Assembly: GCA_947561585.1 (NCBI GenBank)
Contig: CANNZV010000511.1
Coordinates: 186,001 to 250,000 of the forward strand
Direction: 5' to 3'
DNA from: Caprella mutica
Taxonomy: Eukaryota > Arthropoda > Malacostraca > Amphipoda > Caprellidae
Length of the DNA stretch: 64,000 bases
A program made the translations under genes and the position numbers. A model generated the notes under the pieces. The model was not told where the DNA came from. It searched no databases and saw nothing but the letters and a program-made list of their open reading frames with translations. Positions 21,150 to 37,900 of the stretch are shown here, piece by piece. The first letter of the stretch is position 1. The number at the start of each line of letters is the position of its first letter.

Positions 21150-22750
21150 AGTTACCAAGATTATTGTATCTATATAGTTGATTAACATTTATTTAATAAC
21201 ATGTTTTATAATTGCATTTTTATTTACAAGTTTTGTTCATAAATATTTTATAAATAATAAAATTTATGATATTTCCCCAGTTGAAAATAACGCAGTGAAT
21301 TCGCAAGCCTATGGCAGGCCTTCCTCAATCTGCTAATTCACCAAGCCAGTTTTTCACAGGGATGTTTAACCGCACTGTAGTTTATAAATGTTAATGTTGC
21401 ACGAGATAAAATAAATAATGTTTATTAAGAGAAGAATAAAAATATATTGTATGAAACTTAGTGATTGTAATTTTACCTCAGAATGAATTTTATTGGAACA
21501 TTCTTTATTTTCAATAAAAGAAATTGTTGAAGAAGAATTCGATTTCGTTGATAGCAATTCAGTATAAAACCGAATTGTCAAAAAAAAAATGAATTGATAT
21601 TACAGAGAGAATTTCAATCAAATTATAATTTCAATTTAATGACTTTTTTCCTATAATGATAGACAACCTTTAAACAAAATTGATACACCAAAATATAGCA
21701 TGATCTGATTCTTTTATAACGGTCTGGATATTTATTTCGGATAGTAAATCAGCCTTCATTTCAAATTGAGTTTAAAGAATAGCTCCATAAAGAAGCCTCT
21801 TCATTGGCTTAATTTTCACAAATATCTCCTGTCAGGTCTGTAACAGGCGCCATTTGCCGTCTGTTTCTTTGGCTAATTAATCTGTCTAATTTGTTAAGAC
21901 TTTCTAAAAGAAAATTAATGCCGTCACTGACTGAAACAAATCTACAAACAACGCCAATGATAAGGTCTGGAGTAATAAGGAACAACAGATAAATAAGTAC
22001 AGTTGATTTCTGTTTAGTCAAAGACATTCATCTATATTTTCAGATAAAAATTGTTCTTACTTTATTATTATAGTTTCCATACTCAACCTCTCACTTATTC
22101 TTACTTTAACCCTCATATCTATTTCCGCTCCTTCCCCTTCTTTTTCTTTCTTCGCCTACCAGTCCAATCTCTGTCTTTTTTGTAGTAACTCCACACTGTC
22201 AAACCCTGAATGGAGTACTCAGAGAAATGACCGAGATACCAACCATGGCAAGATAACGAGAAAAAGATTCCAGTCACACTGTGAGCTCAACGGAAAGAGC
22301 ATTGAGCTATTGGAACATTTTGAGGGGAGAAGGTTGAACCATTGAAGTTCAGGAAAGTGGTATTCTTACTTATTTGAAGTAACCATTAGTAATCATACGA
22401 ACAATCAAGGGTAAAATTTCAATCCTTGATTGAGAATTTTTGCCCAATGATCACAAACAATGATGAGATCGTCAATCTTCCGTGATAATTGATTTTATGA
22501 AAATCCTACCGTAAATTCAATCACTCGTAGTCCATAGTGTTTTGTCGAATGATTCTGATATAAAATCCCGATTAAAAGGAATGAAATGATAATATTTTCC
22601 AGTAAAAATTTCGACTTGGTAAGTAACAAACAGCATCTCTATCCTAGCTGTTCTAAGGAGATTATTAAACTAGGTTCATCCTGGTTTATAGTTTAACAAA
22701 TGCATTTAACCATTTCTATCAACAGATGTATGTTGATAACAATCACAACT
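21150..22750. other. AT-rich stretch before the satellite
   Basis: No gene recognised. Open frames at 21366-21581 and 21809-22027 (minus) are short and unlike known families. A segment near 21300 (CGCAAGCCTATGGCA) resembles one near 12866 and may be a dispersed repeat. Satellite-like monomers start in degenerate form near 22755. Confidence 0.45.
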
Positions 22751-25700
22751 ATCACAGGTCACCCAGATACTCTCTATTTCAACATTAGCATAAAAATACC
22801 CATCACAAGTGATCAATTACCACTCTATTTCAACAGCACCACATAAATACCCATCACAAGTGATCAATTACCACTCTATTTCAACAGCACCACATAAATA
22901 CCCATCACAAGTGATCAATTACCACTCTATTTCAACAGCACCACATAAATACCCATCACAAGTGATCAATTACCAATCTATTTCAACAGCACCACATAAA
23001 TAACCAACACAAGTGATCAATTACCAATCTATTTCAACAGCACCACATAAATAACCAACACAAGTGATCAATTACCAATCTATTTCAACTGCACCACATA
23101 AATAACCAACACAAGTGATCAATTACCACTCTATTTCAACAACACCACATAAATACCCAACACAAGTGATCAATTACCAATCTATTTCAACAGCACCACA
23201 TAAATAACCAACACAAGTGATCAATTACCACTCTATTTCAACAGCACCACATAAATAACCAACAAAAGTGATCAATTACCACTCTATTTCAACAGCACCA
23301 CATAAATACCCATCACAAGTGATCAATTACCACTCTATTTCAACAGCACCACCTAAATACCCATCACAAGTGATCAATTACCCATCTATTTCAAAAGCAC
23401 CACATAAATAACCAGCACAAGTGATCAATTACCACTCTATTTCAACAGCACCACATAAATAACCAACACAAGTGATCAATTACCAATCTATTTCAACAGC
23501 ACCACATAAATAACAAACACAAGTGATCAATTACCAATCTATTTCAACAGCACCACATAAATAACCAACACAAGTGATCAATTAACACTCTATTTCAACA
23601 GCACCACATAAATAACCAACACAAGTGATCAATTACCAATCTATTTCAACAGCACCACATAAATACCCATCACAAGTGATCAATTACCAATCTATTTCAA
23701 CAGCACCACATAAATAACCAACACAAGTGATCAATTACCACTCTATTTCAACAGCACCACATAAATAACCAACACAAATGATCAATTACCAATCTATTTC
23801 AACAGCACCACATAAATAACCAACACAAGTGATCTATTACCACTCTATTTCAACAGCACCACATAAATAACCAACACAAGTGATCAATTACCAATCTATT
23901 TCAACAGCACCACATAAATACCCATCACAAGTGATCAATTACCAATCTATTTCAACAGCACCACATAAATAACCAACACAAGTGATCAATTACCACTCTA
24001 TTTCAACAGCACCACATAAATAACCAACACAAGTGATCAATTACCAATCTATTTCAACAGCACCACATAAATAACCAACACAAGTTATCAATTACCAATC
24101 TATTTCAACAGCACCACACAAATAACCAACTCAAAAGATCAAATTATTACCACTCTATTTCAACAGCACCACATAAATACCCAACACAGGTGATCAATTA
24201 CCAATTTATTTCAACAGCACCACATAAATACCCAACACAAGTGATCAATTACCACTCTATTTCAACAGCACCACATAAATACCCAACACAAGTGATCAAT
24301 TACCAATCTATTTCAACAGCACCACATAAATACCCAACACAAGTGATCAATTACCAATCTATTTCAACAGCACCACATAAATAACCAACACAAGTGATCA
24401 ATTACAACTCTGTTTCAACAGCACCACATAAATACCCAACACAAGTGATCAATTACCACTCTATTTCAACAGCACCACATAAATAACCAACACAAGTGAT
24501 CAATTACCACTCTATTTCAACAGCACCACATAAATAACCAACACAAGTGATCAATTACCAATCTATTTCAACAGCACCACATAAATAACCAACACAAGTG
24601 ATCAATTACCACTAAATTTCAACAGCACCACATAAATACCCATCACAAGTGATCAATTACCAATCTATTTCAACAGCACCACATAAATAACCAACACAAG
24701 TGATCAATTACCACTCTATTTCAACAGCATCACATAAATAACCAACACAAGTGATCAATTACCAATCTATTTAAACAGCACCACATAAATACCCATCACA
24801 AGTGATCAATTACCAATCTATTTCAACAGCACCACATAAATAACCAACACAAGTGATCAATTACCACTCTATTTCAACAGCACCACATAAATAACCAACA
24901 CAAGTGATCAATTACCACTCTATTTCAACAGCACCACATAAATAACCAACACAAGTGATCAATTACCACTCTATTTCAACAGCACCACATAAATACCCAT
25001 CACAAGTGATCAATTACCAATCTATTTCAACAGCACCACATAAATAACCAACACAAGTGATCAATTACCACTTTATTTCAACAGCACCACATAAATAACC
25101 AACACAAGTGATCAATTACCAATCTATTTCAACAGCATCACATAAATAACCAACACAAGTGATCAAATTATTACCACTCTATTTCAACAGCACCACATAA
25201 ATACCCAACACAGGTGATCAATTACCAATCTATTTCAACAGCACCACATAAATACCCAACACAAATGATCAATTACCACTCTATTCCAACAGCACCACAT
25301 AAATACCCAACACAAGTGATCAATTACCAATCTATTTCAACAGCACCACATAAATACCCAACACAAGTGATCAATTACCAATCTATTTCAACAGCACCAC
25401 ATAAATAACCAACACAAGTGATCAATTACCCATCTATTTCAACAGCACCACATAAATAACCAACACAAGTGTTCAATTACCACTCTATTTCAACAGCACC
25501 ACATAAATACCCATCACAAGTGATCAATTACCAATCTATTTCAACAGCACCACATAAATACCCAACACAAGTGATCAATTACCAATCTATTTCAACAGCA
25601 CCACATAAATAACCAACACAAGTGATCAATTACCACTCTATTTCAACAGCACCACATAAATAACCAACACAAGTGATCAATTACCACTCTATTTCAACAG

Positions 25701-28489
25701 CACCACATAAATACCCATCACAAGTGATCAATTACCAATCTATTTCAACAGCACCACATAAATACCCAACACAAGTGATCAATTACCAATCTATTTCAAC
25801 AGCACCACATAAATAACCAACACAAGTGATCAATTACCAATCTATTTCAACAGCACCACATAAATAACCAATACAAGTGATCAATTACCAATCTATTTCA
25901 ACAGCACCACATAAATAACCAACACAAGTGATCAATTACCACTCTATTTCAACAGCACCACATAAATAACCAACACAAGTGATCAATTACCAATCTATTT
26001 CAACAGCACCACATAAATACCCATCACAAGTGATCAATTACCAATCTATTTAAACAGCACCACATAAATAACCAACACAAGTGATCAATTACCACTCTAT
26101 TTCAACAGCACCACATAAATAACCAACACAAGTGATCAATTACCAATCTATTTCAACAGCACCACATAACTAACCAACACTAGTGATCAATTACCAATCT
26201 ATTTCAACAGCACCACACAAATAACCAACTCAAGTGATCAAATTATTACCACTCTATTTCAACAGCACCACATAAATACCCAACACAGGTGATCAATTAC
26301 CAATCTATTTCAACAGCACCACATAAATACCCAACACAAGTGATCAATTACCACTCTATTTCAACAGCACCACATAAATACCCAACACAAGTGATCAATT
26401 ACCACTCTATTTCAACAGCACCACATAAATAACCAACACAAGTGATCAATTACCACTCTATTTCAACAGCACCACATAAATAACCAACACAAGTGATCAA
26501 TTACCAATCTATTTCAACAGCACCACATAAATAACAAACACAAGTGATCAATTACCACTAAATTTCAACAGCACCACATAAATACCCATCACAAGTGATC
26601 AATTACCAATCTATTTCAACAGCACCACATAAATAACCAACACAAGTGATCAATTACCACTCTATTTCAACAGCATCACATAAATAACCAACACAAGTGA
26701 TCAATTACCAATCTATTTAAACAGCACCACATAAATACCCATCACAAGTGATCAATTACCAATCTATTTCAACAGCACCACATAAATAACCAACACAAGT
26801 GATCAATTACCACTCTATTTCAACAGCACCACATAAATAACCAACACAAGTGATCAATTACCACTCTATTTCTACAGCACCACATAAATAACCAACACAA
26901 GTGATCAATTACCACTCTATTTCAACAGCACCACATAAATACCCATCACAAGTGATCAATTACCAATCTATTTCAACAGCACCACATAAATAACCAACAC
27001 AAGTGATCAATTACCACTTTATTTCAACAGCACCACATAAATAACCAACACAAGTGATCAATTACCAATCTATTTCAACAGCATCACATAAATAACCAAC
27101 ACAAGTGATCAAATTATTACCACTCTATTTCAACAGCACCACATAAATACCCAACACAGGTGATCAATTACCAATCTATTTCAACAGCACCACATAAATA
27201 CCCAACACAAATGATCAATTACCACTCTATTTCAACAGCACCACATAAATACCCAACACAAGTGATCAATTACCAATCTATTTCAACAGCACCACATAAA
27301 TACCCAACACAAGTGATCAATTACCAATCTATTTCAACAGCACCACATAAATAACCAACACAAGTGATCAATTACCCATCTATTTCAACAGCACCACATA
27401 AATAACCAACACAAGTGTTCAATTACCACTCTATTTCAACAGCACCACATAAATACCCATCACAAGTGATCAATTACCAATCTATTTCAACAGCACCACA
27501 TAAATACCCAACACAAGTGATCAATTACCAATCTATTTCAACAGCACCACATAAATAACCAACACAAGTGATCAATTACCACTCTATTTCAACAGCACCA
27601 CATAAATAACCAACACAAGTGATCAATTACCACTCTATTTCAACAGCACCACATAAATACCCATCACAAGTGATCAATTACCAATCTATTTCAACAGCAC
27701 CACATAAATACCCAACACAAGTGATCAATTACCAATCTATTTCAACAGCACCACATATATAACCAACACAAGTGATCAATTACCAATCTATTTCAACAGC
27801 ACCACATAAATAACCAATACAAGTGATCAATTACCAATCTATTTCAACAGCACCACATAATTAACCAACACAAGTGATCAATTACCACTCTATTTCAACA
27901 GCACCACATAAATAACCAACACAAGTGATCAATTACCAATCTATTTCAACAGCACCACATAAATACCCATCACAAGTGATCAATTACCAATCTATTTCAA
28001 CAGCACCATATAAATAACCAACATAAGTGATCAATTACCACTCTATTTCAATAGCACCACATAAATAACCAACACAAGTGATCAATTACCAATCTATTTC
28101 AACAGCACCACATAAATAACCAACACAAGTGATCAATTACCACTCTATTTCAACAGCACCACATAAATAACCAACACAAGTGATCAATTACCAATCTATT
28201 TCAACAGCACCACATAAATACCCATCACAAGTGATCAATTACCAATCTATTTAAACAGCACCACATAAATAACCAACACAAGTGATCAATTACCACTCTA
28301 TTTCAACAGCACCACATAAATAACCAACACAAGTGATCAATTACCAATCTATTTCAACAGCACCACATAAATAACCAACACAAGTGATCAATTACCAATC
28401 TATTTCAACAGCACCACACAAATAACCAACTCAAGTGATCAAATTATTACCACACTATTTCAACAGCACCACATAAATACCCAACACAG

Positions 28490-30231
28490 GTGATCAATTA
28501 CCAATCTATTTCAACAGCACCACATAAATACCCAACACAAGTGATCAATTACCACTCTATTTCAACAGCACCACATAAATACCCAACACAAGTGATCAAT
28601 TACCAATCTATTTCAACAGCACCACATAAATACCCAACACAAGTGATCAATAACCAATCTATTTCAACAGCACCACATAAATAACCAACACAAGTGATCA
28701 ATTACCACTCTGTTTCAACAGCACCACATAAATACCCAACACAAGTGTTCAGTTACCAATCTATTTCAACAGCACCACATAAATAACCAACACAAGTGAT
28801 CAATTACCACTCTATTTCAACAACACCACATAAATAACCAACACAAGTGATCAATTACCAATCTATTTCAACAGCACCACATAAATAACCAACACAAGTG
28901 ATCAATTACCACTCTATTTCAACAGCACCACATAAATAACCAACACAAGTGATCAATTACCACTCTATTTCAACAGCACCACATAAATAACCAACACAAG
29001 TGATCAATTACCAATCTATTTCAACAGCACCACATAAATAACCAACACAAGTGATCAATTACCAATCTATTTCAACAGCACCACATAAATACCCATCACA
29101 AGTGATCAATTACCAATCTATTTCAACAGCACCACATAAATAACCAACACAAGTGATCAATTACCACTCTATTTCAACAGCACCACATAAATAACCAACA
29201 CAAGTGATCAATTACCAATCTATTTCAACAGCACCACATAAATAACCAACACAAGTGATCAATTACCAATCTATTTCAACAGCACCACACAAATAACCAA
29301 CTCAAGTGATCAAATTATTACCACTCTATTTCAACAGCACCACATAAATACCCAACACAGGTGATCAATTACCAATCTATTTCAACAGCACCACATAAAT
29401 ACCCAACACAAGTGATCAATTACCACTCTATTTCAACAGCACCACATAAATACCCAACACAAGTGATCAATTACCAATCTATTTCAACAGCACCACATAA
29501 ATACCCAACACAAGTGATCAATAACCAATCTATTTCAACAGCACCACATAAATAACCAACACAAGTGATCAATTACCACTCTGTTTCAACAGCACCACAT
29601 AAATACCCAACACAAGTGTTCAGTTACCAATCTATTTCAACAGCACCACATAAATAACCAACACAAGTGATCAATTACCACTCTATTTCAACAACACCAC
29701 ATAAATAACCAACACAAGTGATCAATTACCAATCTATTTCAACAGCACCACATAAATAACCAACACAAGTGATCAATTACCACTCTATTTCAACAGCACC
29801 ACATAAATAACCAACACAAGTGATCAATTACCACTCTATTACAACAGCACCACATAAATAACCAACACAAGTGATCAATTACCAATCTATTTCAACAGCA
29901 CCACATAAATAACCAACACAAGTGATCAATTACCAATCTATTTCAACAGCACCACATAAATACCCATCACAAGTGATCAATTACCAATCTATTTCAACAG
30001 CACCACATAAATAACCAACACAAGTGATCAATTACCACTCTATTTCAACAGCACCACATAAATAACCAACACAAGTGATCAATTACCAATCTATTTCAAC
30101 AGCACCACATAAATAACCAACACAAGTGATCAATTACCAATCTATTTCAACAGCACCACACAAATAACCAACTCAAGTGATCAAATTATTACCACTCTAT
30201 TTCAACAGCACCACATAAATACCCAACACAG
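28490..30231. repeat. 871-bp higher-order satellite duplication
   Basis: Two consecutive blocks, 28490-29360 and 29361-30231, each of 17 monomers plus the 4-bp marker (871 bp). They share private variants such as GTGTTCAGTTACC and GATCAATAACC. A third, similar block follows. Confidence 0.85.
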
Positions 30232-33200
30232 GTGATCAATTACCAATCTATTTCAACAGCACCACATAAATACCCAACACAAGTGATCAATTACCACTCT
30301 ATTTCAACAGCACCACATAAATACCCAACACAAGTGATCAATTACCAATCTATTTCAACAGCTCCACATAAATACCCAACACAAGTGATCAATTACCAAT
30401 CTATTTCAACAGCACCACATAAATAACCAACACAAGTGATCAATTACCACTCTGTTTCAACAGCACCACATAAATACCCAACACAAGTGTTCAATTACCA
30501 ATCTATTTCAACAGCACCACATAAATAACCAACACAAGTGATCAATTACCACTCTATTTCAACAACACCACATAAATAACCAACACAAGTGATCAATTAC
30601 CAATCAATTTCAACAGCACCACATAAATAACCAACACAAGTGATCAATTACCACTCTATTTCAACAGCACCACATAAATACCCATCACAAGTGATCAATT
30701 ACCAATCTATTTCAACAGCACCACATAAATAACCAACACATGTGATCAATTACCACTCTATTTCAACAGCACCACATAAATAACCAACACAAGTGATCAA
30801 TTACCAATCTATTTCAACAGCACCACACAAATAACCAACTCAAGTGATCAAATTATTACCACTCTATTTCAACAGCACCACATAAATACCCAACACAGGT
30901 GATCAATTACCAATCTATTTCAAAAGCACCACATAAATACCCAACACAAGTGATCAATTACCACTCTATTTCAACAGCACCACATAAATACCAAACACAA
31001 GTGATCAATTACCAATCTATTTCAACAGCACCACATAAATACCCAACACAAGTGATCAATTACCAATCTATTTCAACAGCACCACATAAATAACCAACAC
31101 AAGTGATCAATTACCACTCTGTTTCAACAGCACCACATAAATACCCAACACAAGTGTTCAATTACCAATCTATTTCAACAGCACCACATAAATAACCAAC
31201 ACAAGTGATCAATTACCACTCTATTTCAACAACACCACATAAATAACCAACATAAGTGATCAATTACCAATCTATTTCAACAGCACCACATAAAAAACCA
31301 ACACAAGTGATCAATTACCACTCTATTTCAACAGCACCACATAAATAACCAACACAAGTGATCAATTACCACTCTATTTCAACAGCACCACATAAATAAC
31401 CAACACAAGTGATCAATTACCAATCTATTTCAACAGCACCACATAAATAACCAACACAAGTGATCAATTACCACTCTATTTCAACAGCACCACATAAATA
31501 ACCAACACAAGTGATCAATTACCAATCTATTTCAACAGCACCACATAAATACCCATCACAAGTGATCAATTACCAATCTATTTCAACAGCACCACATAAA
31601 TAACCAACACAAGTGATCAATTACCACTCTATTTCAACAGCACCACATAAATAACCAACACAAGTGATCAATTACCAATCTATTTCAACAGCACCACATA
31701 AATAACCAACACAAGTGATCAATTACCAATCTATTTCAACAGCACCACACAAATAACCAACTCAAGTGATCAAATTATTACCACTCTATTTCAACAGCAC
31801 CACATAAATACCCAACACAGGTGATCAATTACCAATCTATTTCAACAGCACCACATAAATACCCAACACAAGTGATCAATTACCACTCTATTTCAACAGC
31901 ACCACATAAATACCCAACACAAGTGATCAATTACCAATCTATTTCAACAGCACCACATAAATACCCAACACAAGTGATCAATTACCAATCTATTTCAACA
32001 GCACCACATAAATAACCAACACAAGTGATCAATTACCACTCTGTTTCAACAGCACCACATAAATACCCAACACAAGTGTTCAATTACCAATCTATTTCAA
32101 CAGCACCACATAAATAACCAACACAAGTGATCAATTACCACTCTATTTCAACAACACCACATAAATAACCAACACAAGTGATCAATTACCAATCTATTTC
32201 AACAGCACCACATAAATAACCAACACAAGTGATCAATTACCACTCTATTTCAATAGCACCACATAAATACCCATCACAAGTGATCAATTACCAATCTATT
32301 TCAACAGCACCACATAAATAACCAACACAAGTGATCAATTACCACTCTATTTCAACAGCACCACATAAATAACCAACACAAGTGATCAATTACCAATCTA
32401 TTTCAACAGCACCACATAAATAACCAACACAAGTGATCAATTACCAATCTATTTCAACAGCACCACACAAATAACCAACTCAAGTGATCAAATTATTACC
32501 ACTCTATTTCAACAGCACCACATAAATACCCAACACAAGTGATCAATTACCAATCTATTTCAACAGCACCACATAAATACCCAACACAAGTGATCAATTA
32601 CCACTCTATTTCAACAGCACCACATAAATACCCAACACAAGTGATCAATTACCAATCTATTTCAACAGCACCACATAAATACCCAACACAAGTGATCAAT
32701 TACCAATCTATTTCAACAGCACCACATAAATAACCAACACAAGTGATCAATTACCACTCTGTTTCAACAGCACCACATAAATACCCAACACAAGTGTTCA
32801 ATTACCAATCTATTTCAACAGCACCACATAAATAACCAACACAAGTGATCAATTACCACTCTATTTCAACAACACCACATAAATAACCAACACAAGTGAT
32901 CAATTACCAATCTATTTCAACAGCACCACATAAATAACCAACACAAGTGATCAATTACCACTCTATTTCAACAGCACCACATAAATAACCAACACAAGTG
33001 ATCAATTACCACTCTATTTCAACAGCACCACATAAATAACCAACACAAGTGATCAATTACCAATCTATTTCAACAGCACCACATAAATAACCAACACAAG
33101 TGATCAATTACCACTCTATTTCAACAGCACCACATAAATAACCAACACAAGTGATCAATTACCAATCTATTTCAACAGCACTACATAAATACCCATCACA

Positions 33201-34994
33201 AGTGATCAATTACCAATCTATTTCAACAGCACCACATAAATAACCAACACAAGTGATCAATTACCACTCTATTTCAACAGCACCACATAAATAACCAACA
33301 CAAGTGATCAATTACCAATCTATTTCAACAGCACCACATAAATAACCAACACAAGTGATCAATTACCAATCTATTTCAACAGCACCACACAAATAACCAA
33401 CTCAAGTGATCAAATTATTACCACTCTATTTCAACAGCACCACATAAATACCCAACACAGGTGATCAATTACCAATCTATTTCAACAGCACCACATAAAT
33501 ACCCAACACAAGTGATCAATTACCACTCTATTTCAACAGCACCACATAAATACCCAACACAAGTGATCAATTACCAATCTATTTCAACAGCACCACATAA
33601 ATACCCAACACAAGTGATCAATTACCAATCTATTTCAACAGCACCACATAAATAACCAACACAAGTGATCAATTACCACTCTGTTTCAACAGCACCACAT
33701 AAATACCCAACACAAGTGTTCAATTACCAATCTATTTCAACAGCACCACATAAATAACCAACACAAGTGATCAATTACCACTCTATTTCAACAACACCAC
33801 ATAAATAACCAACACAAGTGATCAATTACCAATCTATTTCAACAGCACCACATAAATAACCAACACAAGTGATCAATTACCACTCTATTTCAACAGCACC
33901 ACATAAATACCCATCACAAGTGATCAATTACCAATCTATTTCAACAGCACCACATAAATACCCAACACAAGTGATCAATTACCAATCTATTTCAACAGCA
34001 CCACATAAATAACCAACACAAGTGATCAATTACCACTCTATTTCAACAGCACCACATAAATAACCAACACAAGTGATCAATTACCACTCTATTTCAACAG
34101 CACCACATAAATACCCATCACAAGTGATCAATTACCAATCTATTTCAACAGCACCACATAAATACCCTTCACAAGTGATCAATTACCAATCTATTTCAAC
34201 AGCACCACATAAATAACCAACACAAGTGATCAATTACCACTCTATTTCAACAGCACCACATAAATAACCAACACAAGTGATCAATTACCAATCTATTTCA
34301 ACAGCACCACATAAATAACCAACACAAGTGATCAATTACCAATCTATTTCAACAGCACCACATAAATAACCAACTCAAGTGATCAAATTATTACCACTCT
34401 ATTTCAACAGCACCACATAAATACCCAACACAGGCGATCAATTACCAATCTATTTCAACAGCACCACATAAATACCAAACACAAATGATCAATTACCACT
34501 CTATTTCAACAGCACCACATAAATACCCAACACAAGTGATCAATTACCAATCTATTTCAACAGCACCACATAAATACCCAACACAAGTGATCAATTACCA
34601 ATCTATTTCAACAGCACCACATAAATAACCAACACAAGTGATCAATTACCCATCTATTTCAACAGCACCACATAAATAACCAACACAAGTGATCAATTAC
34701 CACTCTATTTCAACAGCACCACATAAATACCCATCACAAGTGATCAATTACCACTCTATTTCAACAGCACCACATAAATACCCATCACAAGTGATCAATT
34801 ACCAATCTATTTCAACAGCACCACATAAATAACCAACACAAGTGATCAATTACCACTCTATTTCAACAGCACCACATGAATACCCAACACAAGTGATCAA
34901 TTACCAATCTATTTCAACAGCACCACATAAATACCCAACACAAGTGATCAATTACCACTCTATTTCAACAGCACCACATAAATAACCAACACAA

Positions 34995-37900
34995 GTGATC
35001 AATTACCACTCTATTTCAACAGCACCACATAAATACCCATCACAAGTGATCAATTACCAATCTATTTCAACAGCACCACATAAATACCCATCACAAGTGA
35101 TCAATTACCACTCTATTTCAACAGCACCAAATAAATACCCATCACAAGTGATCAATTACCAATCTATTTCAACAGCACCACATAAATACCCATCACAAGT
35201 GATCAATTACCAATCTAGTTCAACAGCACCACAAAAATACCCAACACAAGTAATCAATTACCAATCTATTTCAACAGCACCACATAAATACCCATCACAA
35301 GTGATCAATTACCAATCTATTTCAACAGCACCACATAAATAACCAACACAAGTGATCAATTACCAATCTATTTCAACAGCACCACATAAATAACCAATAC
35401 AAGTGATCAATTACCAATCTATTTCAACAGCACCACACAAATAACCAACTCAAGTGATCAAATTATTACCACTCTATTTCAACAGCACCACATAAATACC
35501 CAACACAGGTGATCAATTACCAATCTGATTCAACAGCACCACATAAATACCCAACACAAGTGATCAATTACCAATCTATTTCAACAGCACCACATAAATA
35601 CCCAACACAATTGATCAATTACCACTCTATTTCAACAGCACCACATAAATACCCAACACAAGTGATCAATTACCACTCTGTTTCAACAGCACCACATAAA
35701 TACCCAACACAAGTGTTCAATTACCAATCTATTTCAACAGCACCACATAAATAACCAACACAAGTGATCAATTACCACTCTATTTCAACAACACCACATA
35801 AATAACCAACACAAGTGATCAATTACCAATCTATTTCAACAGCACCACATAAATAACCAACACAAGTGATCAATTACCACTCTATTTCAACAGCACCACA
35901 TAAATACCCATCACAAGTGATCAATTACCAATCTATTTCAACAGCACCACATAAATACCCAACACAAGTGATCAATTACCAATCTATTTCAACAGCACCA
36001 CATAAATAACCAACACAAGTGATCAATTACCACTCTATTTCAACAGCACCACATAAATAACCAACACAAGTGATCAATTACCACTCTATTTCAACAGCAC
36101 CACATAAATACCCATCACAAGTGATCAATTACCAATCTATTTCAACAGCACCACATAAATACCCTTCTCAAGTGATCAATTACCAATCTATTTCAACAGC
36201 ACCACATAAATAACCAACACAAGTGATCAATTACCACTCTATTTCAACAGCACCACATAAATAACCAACACAAGTGATCAATTACCAATCTATTTCAACA
36301 GCACCACATAAATAACCAACACAAGTGATCAATTACCAATCTATTTCAACAGCACCACACAAATAACCAACTCAAGTGATCAAATTATTACCACTCTATT
36401 TCAACAGCACCACATAAATACCCAACACAGGCGATCAATTACCAATCTATTTCAACAGCACCACATAAATACCAAACACAAATGATCAATTACCACTCTA
36501 TTTCAACAGCACCACATAAATACCCAACACAAGTGATCAATTACCAATCTATTTCAACAGCACCACATAAATACCCAACACAAGTGATCAATTACCAATC
36601 TATTTCAACAGCACCACATAAATAACCAACACAAGTGATCAATTACCCATCTATTTCAACAGCACCACATAAATAACCAACACAAGTGATCAATTACCAC
36701 TCTATTTCAACAGCACCACATAAATACCCATCACAAGTGATCAATTACCACTCTATTTCAACAGCACCACATAAATACCCATCACAAGTGATCAATTACC
36801 AATCTATTTCAACAGCACCACATAAATAACCAACACAAGTGATCAATTACCACTCTATTTCAACAGCACCACATGAATACCCAACACAAGTGATCAATTA
36901 CCAATCTATTTCAACAGCACCACATAAATACCCAACACAAGTGATCAATTACCACTCTATTTCAACAGCACCACATAAATAACCAACACAAGTGATCAAT
37001 TACCACTCTATTTCAACAGCACCACATAAATACCCATCACAAGTGATCAATTACCAATCTATTTCAACAGCACCACATAAATACCCATCACAAGTGATCA
37101 ATTACCACTCTATTTCAACAGCACCAAATAAATACCCATCACAAGTGATCAATTACCAATCTATTTCAACAGCACCACATAAATACCCATCACAAGTGAT
37201 CAATTACCAATCTATTTCAACAGCACCACAAAAATACCCAACAAAAGTAATCAATTACCAATCTATTTCAACAGCACCACATAAATACCCATCACAAGTG
37301 ATCAATTACCAATCTATTTCAACAGCACCACATAAATAACCAACACAAGTGATCAATTACCAATCTATTTCAACAGCACCACATAAATAACCAATACAAG
37401 TGATCAATTACCAATCTATTTCAACAGCACCACACAAATAACCAACTCAAGTGATCAAATTATTACCACTCTATTTCAACAGCACCACATAAATACCCAA
37501 CACAGGTGATCAATTACCAATCTGATTCAACAGCACCACATAAATACCCAACACAAGTGATCAATTACCACTCTATTTCAACAGCACCACATAAATGCCC
37601 AACACAAGTGATTAATTTCCAATCTATTTCAACAGCACCACATAAATAACCAACACAAGTGATCAATTACCACTCTATTTCAACAGCATCACATAAATAA
37701 CCAACACAAGTGATCAATTACCAATCTATTTAAACAGCACCACATAAATACCCATCACAAGTGATCAATTACCAATCTATTTCAACAGCACCACATAAAT
37801 AACCAACACAAGTGATCAATTACCACTCTATTTCAACAGCACCACATAAATAACCAACACAAGTGATCAATTACCAATCTATTTCAACAGCACCACATAA

